NCBI RefSeq assembly: GCF_023242365.1
Contig: NZ_JALLIX010000004.1
Span: forward strand, 124,001 to 188,000
Source: Pseudomonas sp. MWU13-2100
GTDB taxonomy: Bacteria > Pseudomonadota > Gammaproteobacteria > Pseudomonadales > Pseudomonadaceae
Length of the DNA: 64,000 bases
Direction: 5' to 3'
The translations under genes were made by a program, and so were the position numbers. The notes beneath the pieces were generated by a model. That model was not told the origin of the DNA. It saw only the letters and a program-made list of their open reading frames with translations, and did no database searches. Of the stretch, positions 19,443-28,740 are shown in pieces; position 1 is the first letter of the stretch; the number at the start of each line of letters is the position of its first letter.

Positions 19443-21851
19443 TCAGTGCACCAGCAGGCTCGCTTCAGGCTTTTTTGCGAAGACCTTGCGCGGCAGCAGC
19501 AACCAGGCCAGTGCCGGCAGCAGGATCAAGGCGCCGAGCATATTCACCAGGAACATGAAGGCCAACAGGATGCCCATGTCGGCCTGGAACTTGATCGGCG
19601 AGAAAGCCCAGGTCGACACTGCTACCGCCAGTGTCATACCGGTCAACAGCACCACCTTGCCAGTGAACAGCAGTGCCTGGTAATAGGCCTGGGCCAGGCT
19701 GTCACCGACACGCATCCGCGCCAGGATCACGCTCAAGACATAGAGCGCATAGTCAATGCCGATGCCCACGCCAAGGGCGATCACCGGCAGAGTCGCGACT
19801 TTCACCCCCATCCCCAATGTCACCATCAGCGCCTCGCACAGAATCGAGGTGAGCATCAGTGGCAGCATCGCGCAGAGGGTGGCACGCCAACTGCGGAAGG
19901 TCAGCAGACACAGCAGGCTGACCGCGCCATACACCCAGAACAGCATCTCGTGCATGGATTTTTTTACCACTATATTGGTCGCGGCTTCGATGCCGGCACT
20001 GCCGGCGGCCAGCATGAACTTGACCTCAGGCACCGGATGCCCGGCGATAAATTGCTCACTGGCCGCCACCACCCGGCTCAGGGTATCGGCCTTGTGATCG
20101 GCCAGGTAAACGTACAGCGAGAGCATCGAGCAGCCCTGGTTGAACAGCTCCCGTGGGGCCCGAGTCTGTACCGCGCCCAGCGCGCCGTCATTGGGGATCA
20201 GCTCATACCATTTGAAGTTGCCTTCGTTGTAACCGACTGTTGCCATCTTGCTCAACGCCGCCATCGAGGAGGTCGACTCCACTCCGGGCAGTTGCTCCAG
20301 CCGCCAGGCCAACTCGTCCACCGCGGCCAGGCTGGCATAGCGTGTGCACTGATCCTCCGGAGTCTTGATCATGACCACGAAAATATCCGAGCTGGCCGCA
20401 TAGTTGCCGGTCATGAACTGCGCGTCACGGTTGTAGCGCGAGTCGACTCGCAACTCCGGGGCACCGGGATCGAGATCGCCGATCTTCAGTTGCAGGCTCA
20501 TGGCAAAACCGAGCGCGGCCAGCAGCAGGCCGCCGAGCAGCACGCCAATGGCCCAGCGGCGCTGGGTGAACCGATCGAGAAAGTGCCACAATGGATGCTT
20601 GATCCGCGTCTGCAGCCCGGCGGTTTCCGAGCTCAGGCTGCGTTTTGCCGCTGCCGAGCTGACACCGACATAGCTGAGCAGGATCGGCAGCAGGATCAGG
20701 TTGGTGAAGATCAGCACCGCCACACCGAGGCTGGCGGTGATCGCCAGGTCCTGGATCACCCGGATATTGATCAGCAGCAACACCGCGAAACCCACCGCAT
20801 CGCAGAGCAACGCGGCCATCCCGGCGGCGAACAGTCGACGGAAGGTATAACGCGCGGCCACCACCCGGTGGGTACCGCGACCGACGTCCTGCATGATGCC
20901 ATTCATCTTCTGTGCACCATGGCTCATGCCAATGGCGAACACCAGAAACGGCACCAACGCCGAGTAAGGGTCCAGCTCAAAACCCAGGGTCGCCAGCAGA
21001 CCCAGTTGCCAGAGCACCGCCACCAGCGAACAGATCACCACCAGCAGGGTGCTACGCGCGCACCGGGTATAACCATAAAGCACTACCACGGTCACCAGTA
21101 CCGCCACCACGAAAAACAGCAGGACCTGGGTTAAGCCCTCGATCAGATCGCCGGCAATCTTGGTGAAGCCGGTGATATGGATGCGCAGGTCTTCGGTCTG
21201 GTACTTGTTGCGCAGGGCTTCCATCTGTCGGGAAAATTGGCCGTAGTCCAGGGCTTTTCCGGTCTGCGGGTTGATTTCGAGCAAAGGTAAGAAGATCACG
21301 CTGGACTTGAAGTTGCCGGCCACCAACTGGCCGACCTCACCGGAGCGGGCAACATTGGTGCGCACTTGCTCGATACTGGCGGCAGACCCGTCGTAGTCGT
21401 CAGGGATCACCGTACCGCCATCGAGGCCCTCTTCCGTCACCGCGGTCCAGCGCGTGGTCGGAGTCCATAGCGATTTCATGTAGGGCCGGTCCACGCCCGG
21501 CAGCAAATAGAGCTCGTCGTTGAGCTTGGCCAGCGTGTCAAGGTAGCCCTTGGTGAAAATGCTGCCCTGCCTGACCTCCACGGCAATCCGCAACGAGTTG
21601 CCCAAGCCACTCAGCTCACTGCGATTGTTCAGGAAGTTGGCAACATAGGGGTGGCCGCTGGGAATGGTTTTCTCATAGCTGGCGTTGATGCCGATGCGCG
21701 TGGCTTGCCAGCCGAGCAGCAGGGTCACCAGCAGACACAGCAGGATCACCCACGGACGGTGGTTGAAGATCGCCCGCTCGGCGAAGTTGCCCGAAGCCTG
21801 GTCGAAATCCTCCAGGCGACTGATCACGGTTTGCGTTTTGTCGTCTTTCAA
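19443..21851 (-). CDS. RND/MMPL-family inner-membrane transporter
   Basis: An 802-residue protein with the two-repeat MMPL/SSD layout: TM1 (WVILLCLLVTLLLGWQATRI), a periplasmic domain of about 200 residues, then five or six helices (VLLFFVVAVLVTVVVLYGYT onward), and the same again in the second half (WAIGVLLGGLLLAALGFAMS; LPVIALGVGIGIDYALYVLS). Such proteins move hydrophobic molecules (hopanoids, lipids, steroids). The start is taken as TTG 21851, which has AGGAG 6 nt upstream; GTG 21869 lacks a site. It is last in the sigma-54 operon, beside the YCF48-like and DUF1329 genes. The substrate is unknown; a hydrophobic aromatic or an envelope lipid is inferred. Confidence 0.85.
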   Translation of the reverse strand: MKDDKTQTVISRLEDFDQASGNFAERAIFNHRPWVILLCLLVTLLLGWQATRIGINASYEKTIPSGHPYVANFLNNRSELSGLGNSLRIAVEVRQGSIFTKGYLDTLAKLNDELYLLPGVDRPYMKSLWTPTTRWTAVTEEGLDGGTVIPDDYDGSAASIEQVRTNVARSGEVGQLVAGNFKSSVIFLPLLEINPQTGKALDYGQFSRQMEALRNKYQTEDLRIHITGFTKIAGDLIEGLTQVLLFFVVAVLVTVVVLYGYTRCARSTLLVVICSLVAVLWQLGLLATLGFELDPYSALVPFLVFAIGMSHGAQKMNGIMQDVGRGTHRVVAARYTFRRLFAAGMAALLCDAVGFAVLLLINIRVIQDLAITASLGVAVLIFTNLILLPILLSYVGVSSAAAKRSLSSETAGLQTRIKHPLWHFLDRFTQRRWAIGVLLGGLLLAALGFAMSLQLKIGDLDPGAPELRVDSRYNRDAQFMTGNYAASSDIFVVMIKTPEDQCTRYASLAAVDELAWRLEQLPGVESTSSMAALSKMATVGYNEGNFKWYELIPNDGALGAVQTRAPRELFNQGCSMLSLYVYLADHKADTLSRVVAASEQFIAGHPVPEVKFMLAAGSAGIEAATNIVVKKSMHEMLFWVYGAVSLLCLLTFRSWRATLCAMLPLMLTSILCEALMVTLGMGVKVATLPVIALGVGIGIDYALYVLSVILARMRVGDSLAQAYYQALLFTGKVVLLTGMTLAVAVSTWAFSPIKFQADMGILLAFMFLVNMLGALILLPALAWLLLPRKVFAKKPEASLLVH

Positions 21852-21903
21852 GTCTGACTCCTGTTGCACGGGCCATGGCCCGATAGCGCTACACCGTGAA
21901 GTT

Positions 21904-23007
21904 TCAAGGTTTGCCGGAGGCCCGCGAATCCTGGTCGGCGGCCACGCCAGTCAAACCGACACTGGCCAGACTGCCGTCGGCTGCCTGTTGCACGGCCGCG
22001 ACCGTCGCGCCGTCGCGGCTCTGACGTTTGTCGAAGCTGCGACCCTGGTCATGGCTGAGCAGCAGTTCCCCGCTCTGGCTGGCCAGCAGCAGGCTGCCAT
22101 CCCGTAGTTCGATGGCACTCGCCAGCGTTGACTCGACACCGGTGTCGAGGCGTCGCCAACTGTTGCCACGGTTATCCGACCACCAGGCGTTACCGCGCAA
22201 ACCATAGGCAATCAAGGCGCCCTCACGGGTGCCGAGCAGGCCGAAAAAACTACCTTCATAAGGTGACTTCAGGGCCTGGAACGAATCCCCGGCGTCGCTC
22301 GAACGCAGCAACAGGCCTCGCTCGCCTACCAGCAGCAGATCGTTGCCTGCCGCACGAATGCCGTAGAAGTTCAGGCCTTGTGGATTGTCCACATGCCACA
22401 TCCAGGGCTGCCAGCTTCGCCCACCGTCGTCGGTGCGATAGATCTGGTTGTAGGCGCCGACGACGTAGCCGTGCAGCCGATCACTGAAGTACAGATCGAG
22501 AAACGGCTTGTCCGGTCCGTCACCCAGTAGATGCCGGGCCTGCTCCAGGTTGCTGGCACCACGCGGTTGCTCGGCATCGCGCTGCGCGGCCTGCACCGCC
22601 AGCGCGGCGGCAGCTTCGCCGTCGAGCTGTTTGTGCCAGGTTTCACCGCCGTCCTCACTGTGCAATACCACCCCCAGATGACCGACTGCCCAACCCTGCC
22701 GGGCATCGACGAATTGCACCGCCGTCAGGCTGACGTTGACCGGCACACTGGCCTGACGCCAACTTTTCCCCGAGTCGTCCGAGAGCAGCACGATGCCGCG
22801 CTCACCGACCGCCACCAAACGCTCCCCGGCCCGGGCCAAGCCGAGCAATACCGCGCGCGGGGCCTTGGTGGTGGGCAGTGCCGGTTGCTGCAGTACCGCA
22901 AAGGTCGCGGCCTGCGCTGCAGTGGACATGCTCGCCCACAGGTACAAGACCAAGGCACAGGGGCCCCATCGCCGGCCAATACGCGCAAAGATTCTTTCAA
23001 CATTCAT
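21904..23007 (-). CDS. YCF48/BNR-repeat secreted protein
   Basis: A 367-residue protein with a signal peptide (ALVLYLWASMSTAAQA) and at least five BNR/YCF48-type blades with the repeating pattern S-x-D-x-G-x-(S/T)-W (SDDSGKSWRQA, SEDGGETWHKQ, TDDGGRSWQPW, SSDAGDSFQAL, SDNRGNSWRRL, SHDQGRSFDKR). These form a beta-propeller. YCF48 proteins help assemble photosystem II in phototrophs; in this bacterial context the role is not established, and a periplasmic scaffold for the adjacent MMPL transporter is an inference. AGGA precedes the ATG, separated by the A-rich TAAAAAT. Confidence 0.85.
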   Translation of the reverse strand: MNVERIFARIGRRWGPCALVLYLWASMSTAAQAATFAVLQQPALPTTKAPRAVLLGLARAGERLVAVGERGIVLLSDDSGKSWRQASVPVNVSLTAVQFVDARQGWAVGHLGVVLHSEDGGETWHKQLDGEAAAALAVQAAQRDAEQPRGASNLEQARHLLGDGPDKPFLDLYFSDRLHGYVVGAYNQIYRTDDGGRSWQPWMWHVDNPQGLNFYGIRAAGNDLLLVGERGLLLRSSDAGDSFQALKSPYEGSFFGLLGTREGALIAYGLRGNAWWSDNRGNSWRRLDTGVESTLASAIELRDGSLLLASQSGELLLSHDQGRSFDKRQSRDGATVAAVQQAADGSLASVGLTGVAADQDSRASGKP

Positions 23008-23076
23008 ATTTTTATCCTGCTTGGAAAGTCACTGGCGACCGTGACGGGCTGCTCGCCCGCCACGGCTGCCCGTGGT

Positions 23077-24438
23077 TCAACGCATGTTTTCGTTGGCCAT
23101 GGCGTCCGGCGTGAAGAAGGAGGCAGAAGGTTTCGCGACTTTCTGGTACTGCACCGCCAGGTCATTGCTCGATGAGTTGAGGAAGTAGGCGCCGGTGTCG
23201 AGGTTGTAACTGCCCCACATGACCTGCGCGGTCAGCACCGGCAAGTCCGGCGCCAACAGCGTCAGCGAATACATCTGGCGCCCCAGCTTGCCCTGGGCGT
23301 CATAGCCGTCAGCCATCAGGATCTGCCAAGAGTCCTCGTCGATGTAGTAGGTCCGACGCGGCACCACATGACGCTTGCCGGATTTGAGCGTGGCCTCGAC
23401 CACCCAGACCCGATGTTTCTCCCAGCGCACCAGGTCGGGATTGAGGAAGTTCGGCTTGACCAGATCATCGCTCTTGGCCAGGCCGGCGCGGTTATTGTTG
23501 TAAGCGACGATCAGTTCTTTCTTGCCCATCAGCTTGAGGTCGTAGCGGTCGGTCGGCCCGAACAGCATGAAGGCTTCGTCGAACAGGCCGACACCAGAGG
23601 TGACGAAGTCCGGGGTGTCATAGGCAATATTCGGTGCCCGGCGCACCCGGCGCTGACCGACCAGGTACTGCCAGGCCGCACGGTTGGCCGGGTCCAGGTC
23701 CCAATGGGTCATCAGGCCTTCACCAGCCTTGGACGACGGCAGCTCGGTGAACAGTTTGCCAATCAGGTATTTGCCGGAGAAATTTTCCGGGCTGCCGCTT
23801 TCGATGTAATAGGGAAACTGGTAGGTATACAGCGCCCGGGTGGCCTGGACTTTCTTGCCGCCCGCGGTCATCAGCCAGGTGTCGAAAGGTGAACTGATGG
23901 TGTCACCGCCCTGCCAGGACAATCGGTAGTTCCACAGGACTTGCGCGCCGTTGTCGGGAATCGGAAACGGGATACCGCCATAGGCGCCGGTGACTTTCTC
24001 GCTCTCGACGTCCAACGTGGCACGGACGGCATTCTTCGCAGTATTGTCATACACCCATTGCGGGGCGGCGGCCGAACGGTGGGTCGGATAGACGTCCAGG
24101 CGATAGTCCGGGTATTTCTTCAACAGAATCTTGGTGCCTTCGGCCAACTCGTTGGCGTACTGCGCCATATTCGCGGCCTTGATCGAGTACAGCGGTTTCT
24201 CCCCGGCGAATGGATCGGCACGCTTGTCACCAGCTTTGTAGCCGGGCGCGACCTGGGTATAGCCGCCATTCCAGGCCGGGATGCTGCCATCGGCGTTGCC
24301 GGCGCGCTCGCCGCCAAGGGGTGTCAGTTCGGATTTCAAGCGGGCGGCCTGTTCGGGCGACACCGCCGCCTGCGCCAGGCTGATGCCGGCCAGGGCCAGG
24401 GTGAGGACGCAGGTATTGAGAAAAGCGTTGTTCTGCAT
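23077..24438 (-). CDS. DUF1329-domain outer-membrane-associated protein
   Basis: A 453-residue protein with a signal peptide (LNTCVLTLALAGISLAQAA, cleavage near residue 25) and a full-length DUF1329 domain, including the segments EQAARLKSELTPLGGERAGN, DGSIPAWNGG and the C-terminal RRTYYIDEDSWQILMADGYD. DUF1329 has a LolB/LppX-like lipid-carrier fold and is usually encoded beside DUF1302; that is family knowledge. It starts 15 nt after the DUF1302 stop, with AAGGTGG as ribosome site. A role as a periplasmic or outer-membrane carrier of a hydrophobic compound is inferred from context. Confidence 0.88.
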   Translation of the reverse strand: MQNNAFLNTCVLTLALAGISLAQAAVSPEQAARLKSELTPLGGERAGNADGSIPAWNGGYTQVAPGYKAGDKRADPFAGEKPLYSIKAANMAQYANELAEGTKILLKKYPDYRLDVYPTHRSAAAPQWVYDNTAKNAVRATLDVESEKVTGAYGGIPFPIPDNGAQVLWNYRLSWQGGDTISSPFDTWLMTAGGKKVQATRALYTYQFPYYIESGSPENFSGKYLIGKLFTELPSSKAGEGLMTHWDLDPANRAAWQYLVGQRRVRRAPNIAYDTPDFVTSGVGLFDEAFMLFGPTDRYDLKLMGKKELIVAYNNNRAGLAKSDDLVKPNFLNPDLVRWEKHRVWVVEATLKSGKRHVVPRRTYYIDEDSWQILMADGYDAQGKLGRQMYSLTLLAPDLPVLTAQVMWGSYNLDTGAYFLNSSSNDLAVQYQKVAKPSASFFTPDAMANENMR

Positions 24439-24453
24439 GGCGAATCCACCTTG

Positions 24454-26103
24454 TTAGAATGAGGTTTTCACATAGAGCGAAACGAAGTCGCGGTCGGCCA
24501 GCGATTGCCCGTAGCTGAAATTGCCGTCCTGACGCAGCCCGGCTTTCGGTGCGCCGAAGAAGTTCACGTAGTTCAGGCCGACATCCCAGCGCTGCAGATA
24601 GGTGGCCTTGAGCCCGACACTCCAGTCGCCGGAGTGGGTATTACCGAAGCCCGATTTGTTCACCGCCGAAGAACGTCCGTCGAGCACCACGCCCATGCCG
24701 ATCGGCACGGTCAGGTCGACCCCATCGACAATCTGGAAATACGCCGGCTCCACCAGCACCCGCAGCGCCGTGGCATCGCGGGTGGTGTTGGAGTCCAGGG
24801 CCGCAGCGTTCTCGGTGATACTCAGTGTGCGGTTCCAGGCCAGCTCGGCCAGGGCCGAGCCGCCATCCCAGAAGGCCGTCGGCGACAACAGATAGATCGC
24901 CGACAGGTTGGCGTGGGCGGTTTTGCCGCGGGCAAACAGCGAGTGGTCGCCGCCGTCCGCCAACATGCCCGGGGTCACCACTTGCAGATTGCTCACCAGC
25001 GGCGCATTCCAGCGAATCGAGGTTTCACCGGCAAAGTTGAACGGGCCCCGGGCCGTGGAGAAGCTCATGCCAGCCGTGCGGATATCTTCGGCGTAGACCT
25101 GACGATAAGCGCCCAGGATCGGCAACCTGCTGGCCGCGGCGGCCGGGCCGTCGAGGTAGGCGTACAGGCCGATCGGAGTTTTGTCGTGATATTGCGCGGC
25201 GTAAAAACCCAGTTCCAACTCGGTCCCGCTCGGTTTGAAGCGAATCTGCATACCGCCCTGCCCCGAGTTTTTCGGTTTCAGATCACCCGCGTTCACCGTG
25301 TCATTACCGAACACCTCACGCAGCGAACCGCTGCCGTAGCCGATGGCGTCGGTATCGCTCAGGTAGCTGCCGGCACCCGGCAGGTTGGAGCGCTCCCACT
25401 CGAACTGGTAGTAGGCGCCCACCGACAACTGCGGGTTGATCTGCAACTGCCCGGAGATCTGGTTGACCGGACGCAGGATCTCCTTGAACTGGGTCCCTGG
25501 CACACTGAGCAACTTGACCACATCGGTCGGGCCCTGGGCATTGGCGATACCATTGCCGCCATAGAACAGGCTTTCACCGTAGACCAGGCTATGCCGCCCC
25601 AGACGCACCACGCCCTGGGAGTCTTCACCGAGATCCCCCCGCAGGAACACGAAGGCATCAAGGATTTCGGCGTCGCGACCATTGAGCTTGCGAGTGTCAC
25701 TGAGGAAATGCGGTTGTTCGCTGCTGTCGGTTCCCTGGTTGTAGATATCGTCGTACCAGGCCGCGCCGCTCACCCGCAGCCCGTAGTTCTGCCGACTGAG
25801 GTCCATTTCGGAAAACAGGTCCAGGCGGTTGGAAACCAGGCCGGTGCTGAAATTTTTATCACCCTGGCCCTGGATCGAGGGGTACAGGCCGTTGGCGGTT
25901 GGTGCATTGGTCAAGCGGCTGTCCTGCCCCTGCAGACGCCAGGCCTGGCTGTACTTGATGGTGTTGTCCCAGCGCAGTTTCCAGTCGGAATCGCCGAGAT
26001 CCAATTGCATCGCCTCGGCCCTTTCAAGCATCGCGCCTGCGCTGCATAACACCAGAAACAGGGCACCGTGCCTGAAACGAAAGCCACCTGTTACGTTGTC
26101 CAT
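24454..26103 (-). CDS. DUF1302-family outer-membrane protein
   Basis: A 549-residue protein with a signal peptide (ALFLVLCSAGAMLERAEA) followed by alternating beta-strand sequence rich in aromatic girdle residues, ending in the C-terminal phenylalanine (VSLYVKTSF) required for BAM-dependent insertion. The N-terminal WKLRWDNTIKYSQAWRL and NFSTGLVSNRLDLFSEMDL segments are typical of DUF1302. It is probably a beta-barrel channel for a hydrophobic substrate. The upstream leader contains a long A-rich CA motif (26116-26129) followed by GAGGAG. Confidence 0.88.
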   Translation of the reverse strand: MDNVTGGFRFRHGALFLVLCSAGAMLERAEAMQLDLGDSDWKLRWDNTIKYSQAWRLQGQDSRLTNAPTANGLYPSIQGQGDKNFSTGLVSNRLDLFSEMDLSRQNYGLRVSGAAWYDDIYNQGTDSSEQPHFLSDTRKLNGRDAEILDAFVFLRGDLGEDSQGVVRLGRHSLVYGESLFYGGNGIANAQGPTDVVKLLSVPGTQFKEILRPVNQISGQLQINPQLSVGAYYQFEWERSNLPGAGSYLSDTDAIGYGSGSLREVFGNDTVNAGDLKPKNSGQGGMQIRFKPSGTELELGFYAAQYHDKTPIGLYAYLDGPAAAASRLPILGAYRQVYAEDIRTAGMSFSTARGPFNFAGETSIRWNAPLVSNLQVVTPGMLADGGDHSLFARGKTAHANLSAIYLLSPTAFWDGGSALAELAWNRTLSITENAAALDSNTTRDATALRVLVEPAYFQIVDGVDLTVPIGMGVVLDGRSSAVNKSGFGNTHSGDWSVGLKATYLQRWDVGLNYVNFFGAPKAGLRQDGNFSYGQSLADRDFVSLYVKTSF

Positions 26104-26115
26104 GGACGCTCCTCA

Positions 26116-26129
26116 TTATTTTTATTTTT
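26116..26129 (-). promoter_or_regulatory. Crc/Hfq-type CA motif before the DUF1302 gene
   Basis: The mRNA reads AAAAATAAAAATAA, matching AAnAAnAA several times, directly upstream of the GAGGAG ribosome site. It fits translational catabolite repression. Confidence 0.5.
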
Positions 26130-26204
26130 GGCATGGCTTTGCACGTATGGCGCCAGCCAACACGCTCGGGTAGCGGCCTGCGCCGCTGTTTACGGGTTTG
26201 TGTT

Positions 26205-26972
26205 TCAGATGTAGGTAGAAGCCAATCCGCCATCGACGGCCAGGTTGACGCCGTTGATCCAGCGCGACTCGTCGGCACACAGGAAAGCGATCACCGCCGC
26301 CACCTCATCGGCATAACCGGGACGCTTCATGCGATGGGCATCGGCCTGGGTCCGGGCCTCGCCGAGCATGCTCACGAAGTCGCCGAGGATGGGGGTGAAC
26401 ACCGGGCCTGGCGCCACGCTGTTCATGCGCACCGAATGCTCGAGAAACCAGGGCTGGGCCTGCAGATAGTTCCAGACGATCAAGGCTTCCTTGAAGTACT
26501 GGTAGCAGGTCTGGTCCGGGACCGGGTGCCCGGCCAGCCAGGCTTGCGCGGCGGCAAAACCCTCGATGCGCGCCAGCTCCTTGTGCAGCTCCAGGCGCAG
26601 CGGCCACTCGGCACCAAGGATCGAGGCGATATTGACGATGCTGCCCCCCGCCGTGATGCGCGGCAGCAGCGCGCGGCTCAGGTGACGCAAGCCGAGGTAG
26701 TTGACCTGCGCCAGCAGTTGCGGGTCGGCGGTACCCGGGACTCCGGCGATATTGCACAGGCTATCGATCCGTGCGGGTAGCTGCGGTAACAGCCGGTCGA
26801 TACTCTCGGCGCTGCTCAAATCGCCCAGGACAAAGCCATCCAGGGTCATGTGCGGAGCCTTCAGATCCACGCCGATCACCTGGGCGCCGTGGTAGCGCAG
26901 CAGGCTTGCCGTGGCGGCGCCGATACCCGAGGAGACCCCGGTCACCAGCACAATCTTGTTATCAAGCTTCAT
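26205..26972 (-). CDS. calA: Coniferyl-alcohol dehydrogenase-like SDR
   Basis: Predicted to oxidise coniferyl alcohol to coniferaldehyde with NAD(P)+. The 255-residue short-chain dehydrogenase has the TGVSSGIGAAT cofactor loop, NIAG at the core, and a catalytic tyrosine/lysine pair in YQYFKEAL (YxxxK). The length, the MKLDNKIVLVTGVSSGIG start and the long insertion between the serine and tyrosine segments resemble CalA of Pseudomonas sp. HR199. The catalytic serine lies in NIASILGAEW. It sits 67 nt downstream of the aldehyde dehydrogenase. A strong CA motif lies between 26984 and 26994. Other aryl alcohols remain possible substrates. Confidence 0.82.
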   Translation of the reverse strand: MKLDNKIVLVTGVSSGIGAATASLLRYHGAQVIGVDLKAPHMTLDGFVLGDLSSAESIDRLLPQLPARIDSLCNIAGVPGTADPQLLAQVNYLGLRHLSRALLPRITAGGSIVNIASILGAEWPLRLELHKELARIEGFAAAQAWLAGHPVPDQTCYQYFKEALIVWNYLQAQPWFLEHSVRMNSVAPGPVFTPILGDFVSMLGEARTQADAHRMKRPGYADEVAAVIAFLCADESRWINGVNLAVDGGLASTYI

Positions 26973-26983
26973 GTTGTGTCCTC

Positions 26984-26994
26984 TTATTGTTTTT
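26984..26994 (-). promoter_or_regulatory. Crc/Hfq-type CA motif before calA
   Basis: The mRNA has AAAAACAATAA immediately 5' of the AGAGGA ribosome site. It is one of the clearest AAnAAnAA matches in the window. Confidence 0.6.
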
Positions 26995-27039
26995 GTGTGT
27001 TCACCAGGCTGGCCGATCGCTCGCGTCGGCCTGTCTTTC

Positions 27040-28515
27040 TCAGAACGGGTAGCGCGGCGCGGTGTCCTTGACCGTCACCCACTGCCATTGGGTGTATTCG
27101 TCCCAGTCGGCCGGACCACCCACGCTGCCGGCATTTCCCGAACTGCCACGCCCGCCGAACGGATTGATGCACTCGTCAGCCACCGTCTGGTCGTTGATAT
27201 GCAGCAGGCCGCAATTGAGTCGCTCGCCCATCGCCATCGCGCGTCCGAGTGAAGGCGAGATGATTCCCGCCGACAAGCCGTACTCGGTGCGATTGGCCAA
27301 TTCGATGGCCTCCTCGTCGTTGGTGAAACTCACCACCGTGGCCACCGGGCCGAAGATCTCCTCGTCGAACGCGCGCATGCCCGGACGCACGCCGGAAAGC
27401 ACCGTGGGTTGGTAGAAGAGCTGGTCAAACTCGCCACCCGCCTCCAGCCTTGCCCCCCCCCTCAAACTGTCCGTGACGATTTCATGCACGCGTTGCAACT
27501 GGCGCTGGTTGATCAAGGGCCCGAGCACCGCCTCGCCACGAGCGGCATTGCCGACCGTGATCGTCCGGGCTTTTTCGGCCAAGCGGCGAACCAGCTCCTC
27601 AGCAATCGATTCATGGACCAGGATGCGTCCGGTGGCCATGCAGATTTGCCCCTGATGCAACCAGGCGCCCCAGGCGGCATTGCTCGCCGCCAGATCGAGA
27701 TCAGCGTCTTCGAGAACGATCAGCGAGTTCTTACCACCCAGCTCCAAGGCCACTTTCTTCAGATGACGACCCGCCACCTCCGCGACCTTGCGACCCGCGG
27801 CGGTGGAACCGGTGAACGCGATCATCCGCACATAGGGGTCGCGGCACAGCGCCTCGCCGGCCACTGCCCCGCCCGGCAACACCTGCAACAGGCCTTTGGG
27901 CAGGCCGGCAGCCTCGAACAGCCGGGCAATGATGAAACCGCCACTGACCGGGGTTTGCGGATCGGGCTTGAGCACCACGGCGTTGCCGGCCGCCAATGCC
28001 GGTGCCACCGAGCGCAGTGAGAGCACCAGGGGGAAGTTGAACGGCGAGATCACCCCGACCACGCCGTGGGGCAGGCGACGGGCATAAGACAAGCGCCCTG
28101 CCTCACTGGGCAGAACCAGACCATGGGGTTGCGACAGCAGACCGGCGGCCTGATGCAGCAGGACGATCGCCTCCCGGACCTCATGTTCGCCCTTGAACAG
28201 ACTGCCGCCACTTTCCCTGGCGATGTACAGCGCCAACTCGGCAAAGTGTTGCTGGGCCAGTGCGGCGGCCTTGCGGAAGATCTCCGCACGTTCCCGTGGC
28301 CCCAATGCCGCCCAGGCCGGCTGCACGCGGGCAGCGGTGAGGCTGGCAAAGGCGATGTCAGCCGCATCGGCCAGTCCGGTAATCGTCAGCACTTCACCGG
28401 TGGCCGGCTCACGCACACTATTGCTGCCACCCAACGGGCGTATCCAGTCGCCGGTGAAAATGCGCTCACACCACAACTCGTCCTGCAGGAAATCAGAGGG
28501 TTCACTTACCGCCAT
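27040..28515 (-). CDS. Aromatic aldehyde dehydrogenase (benzaldehyde/coniferaldehyde type)
   Basis: A 491-residue NAD(P)-dependent aldehyde dehydrogenase of the XylC/benzaldehyde dehydrogenase group. The NAD site is VISPFNFPLVLS, the general base is in VALELGGKNS, and the catalytic cysteine is in QGQICMATGR. The C-terminal INPFGGRGSSGNAG loop is complete. ATG 28515 is preferred (GGGAGG 6-7 nt upstream); the frame extends upstream through the sigma-54 promoter, which excludes the longer form. It comes first in the sigma-54 operon. With the CalA-like SDR it would turn coniferyl alcohol into ferulate, which the fcs cluster then consumes. Confidence 0.85.
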   Translation of the reverse strand: MAVSEPSDFLQDELWCERIFTGDWIRPLGGSNSVREPATGEVLTITGLADAADIAFASLTAARVQPAWAALGPRERAEIFRKAAALAQQHFAELALYIARESGGSLFKGEHEVREAIVLLHQAAGLLSQPHGLVLPSEAGRLSYARRLPHGVVGVISPFNFPLVLSLRSVAPALAAGNAVVLKPDPQTPVSGGFIIARLFEAAGLPKGLLQVLPGGAVAGEALCRDPYVRMIAFTGSTAAGRKVAEVAGRHLKKVALELGGKNSLIVLEDADLDLAASNAAWGAWLHQGQICMATGRILVHESIAEELVRRLAEKARTITVGNAARGEAVLGPLINQRQLQRVHEIVTDSLRGGARLEAGGEFDQLFYQPTVLSGVRPGMRAFDEEIFGPVATVVSFTNDEEAIELANRTEYGLSAGIISPSLGRAMAMGERLNCGLLHINDQTVADECINPFGGRGSSGNAGSVGGPADWDEYTQWQWVTVKDTAPRYPF

Positions 28516-28600
28516 TTCGGCCTCCCGGCTCTTGTGTTTGTCATCGCCCGACGCAGCCTCGCCGAAGCGCTGAAGTCGTCTGCGTGGTGAAAGCACTAGA

Positions 28601-28616
28601 GCAAGGGCCATGCCGA
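28601..28616 (-). promoter_or_regulatory. Sigma-54 (-24/-12) promoter of the aldehyde dehydrogenase operon
   Basis: On the minus strand the sequence is TCGGCATGGCCCTTGC. It has GG and GC separated by exactly ten bases and agrees with TGGCAYR-N4-TTGC except for the first T. Transcription would start about 12 nt downstream, near 28590, leaving a leader of about 75 nt before ATG 28515. The divergent gene encodes a sigma-54 activator, which strongly supports the call. Confidence 0.75.
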
Positions 28617-28740
28617 TTTCCCGCGCTCCGTCGCTCTTTGGACAGCGAAGGCTCTGGCTTGAGGGTTCGAGAGAGGAACCCGCGGATCGAACAGCAGCAC
28701 CGGCGCGGGCCCGACACGGCGGTACTTGTTCAAATGATAA

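Noticed and set aside
19395..21134. Long open frame on the plus strand opposite the MMPL transporter gene
   Set aside because: It mirrors the codon structure of a GC-rich membrane-protein gene, is rich in His, Gln and Arg, has no ribosome site and no recognisable domain. The same applies to the frames opposite the DUF1302 gene (24505-26049) and glgP (13089-14276).
21904..23007. Photosystem II assembly factor, implying a phototroph
   Set aside because: YCF48/BNR propellers also occur in non-photosynthetic proteobacteria, and no photosynthesis gene is present. Only the fold is informative.
26129..26142. Sigma-54-like sequence TGGCATGGCTTTGC on the plus strand
   Set aside because: The GG-to-GC spacing is nine instead of ten, and it points into the 3' end of the oppositely oriented calA gene, so no gene would be served.
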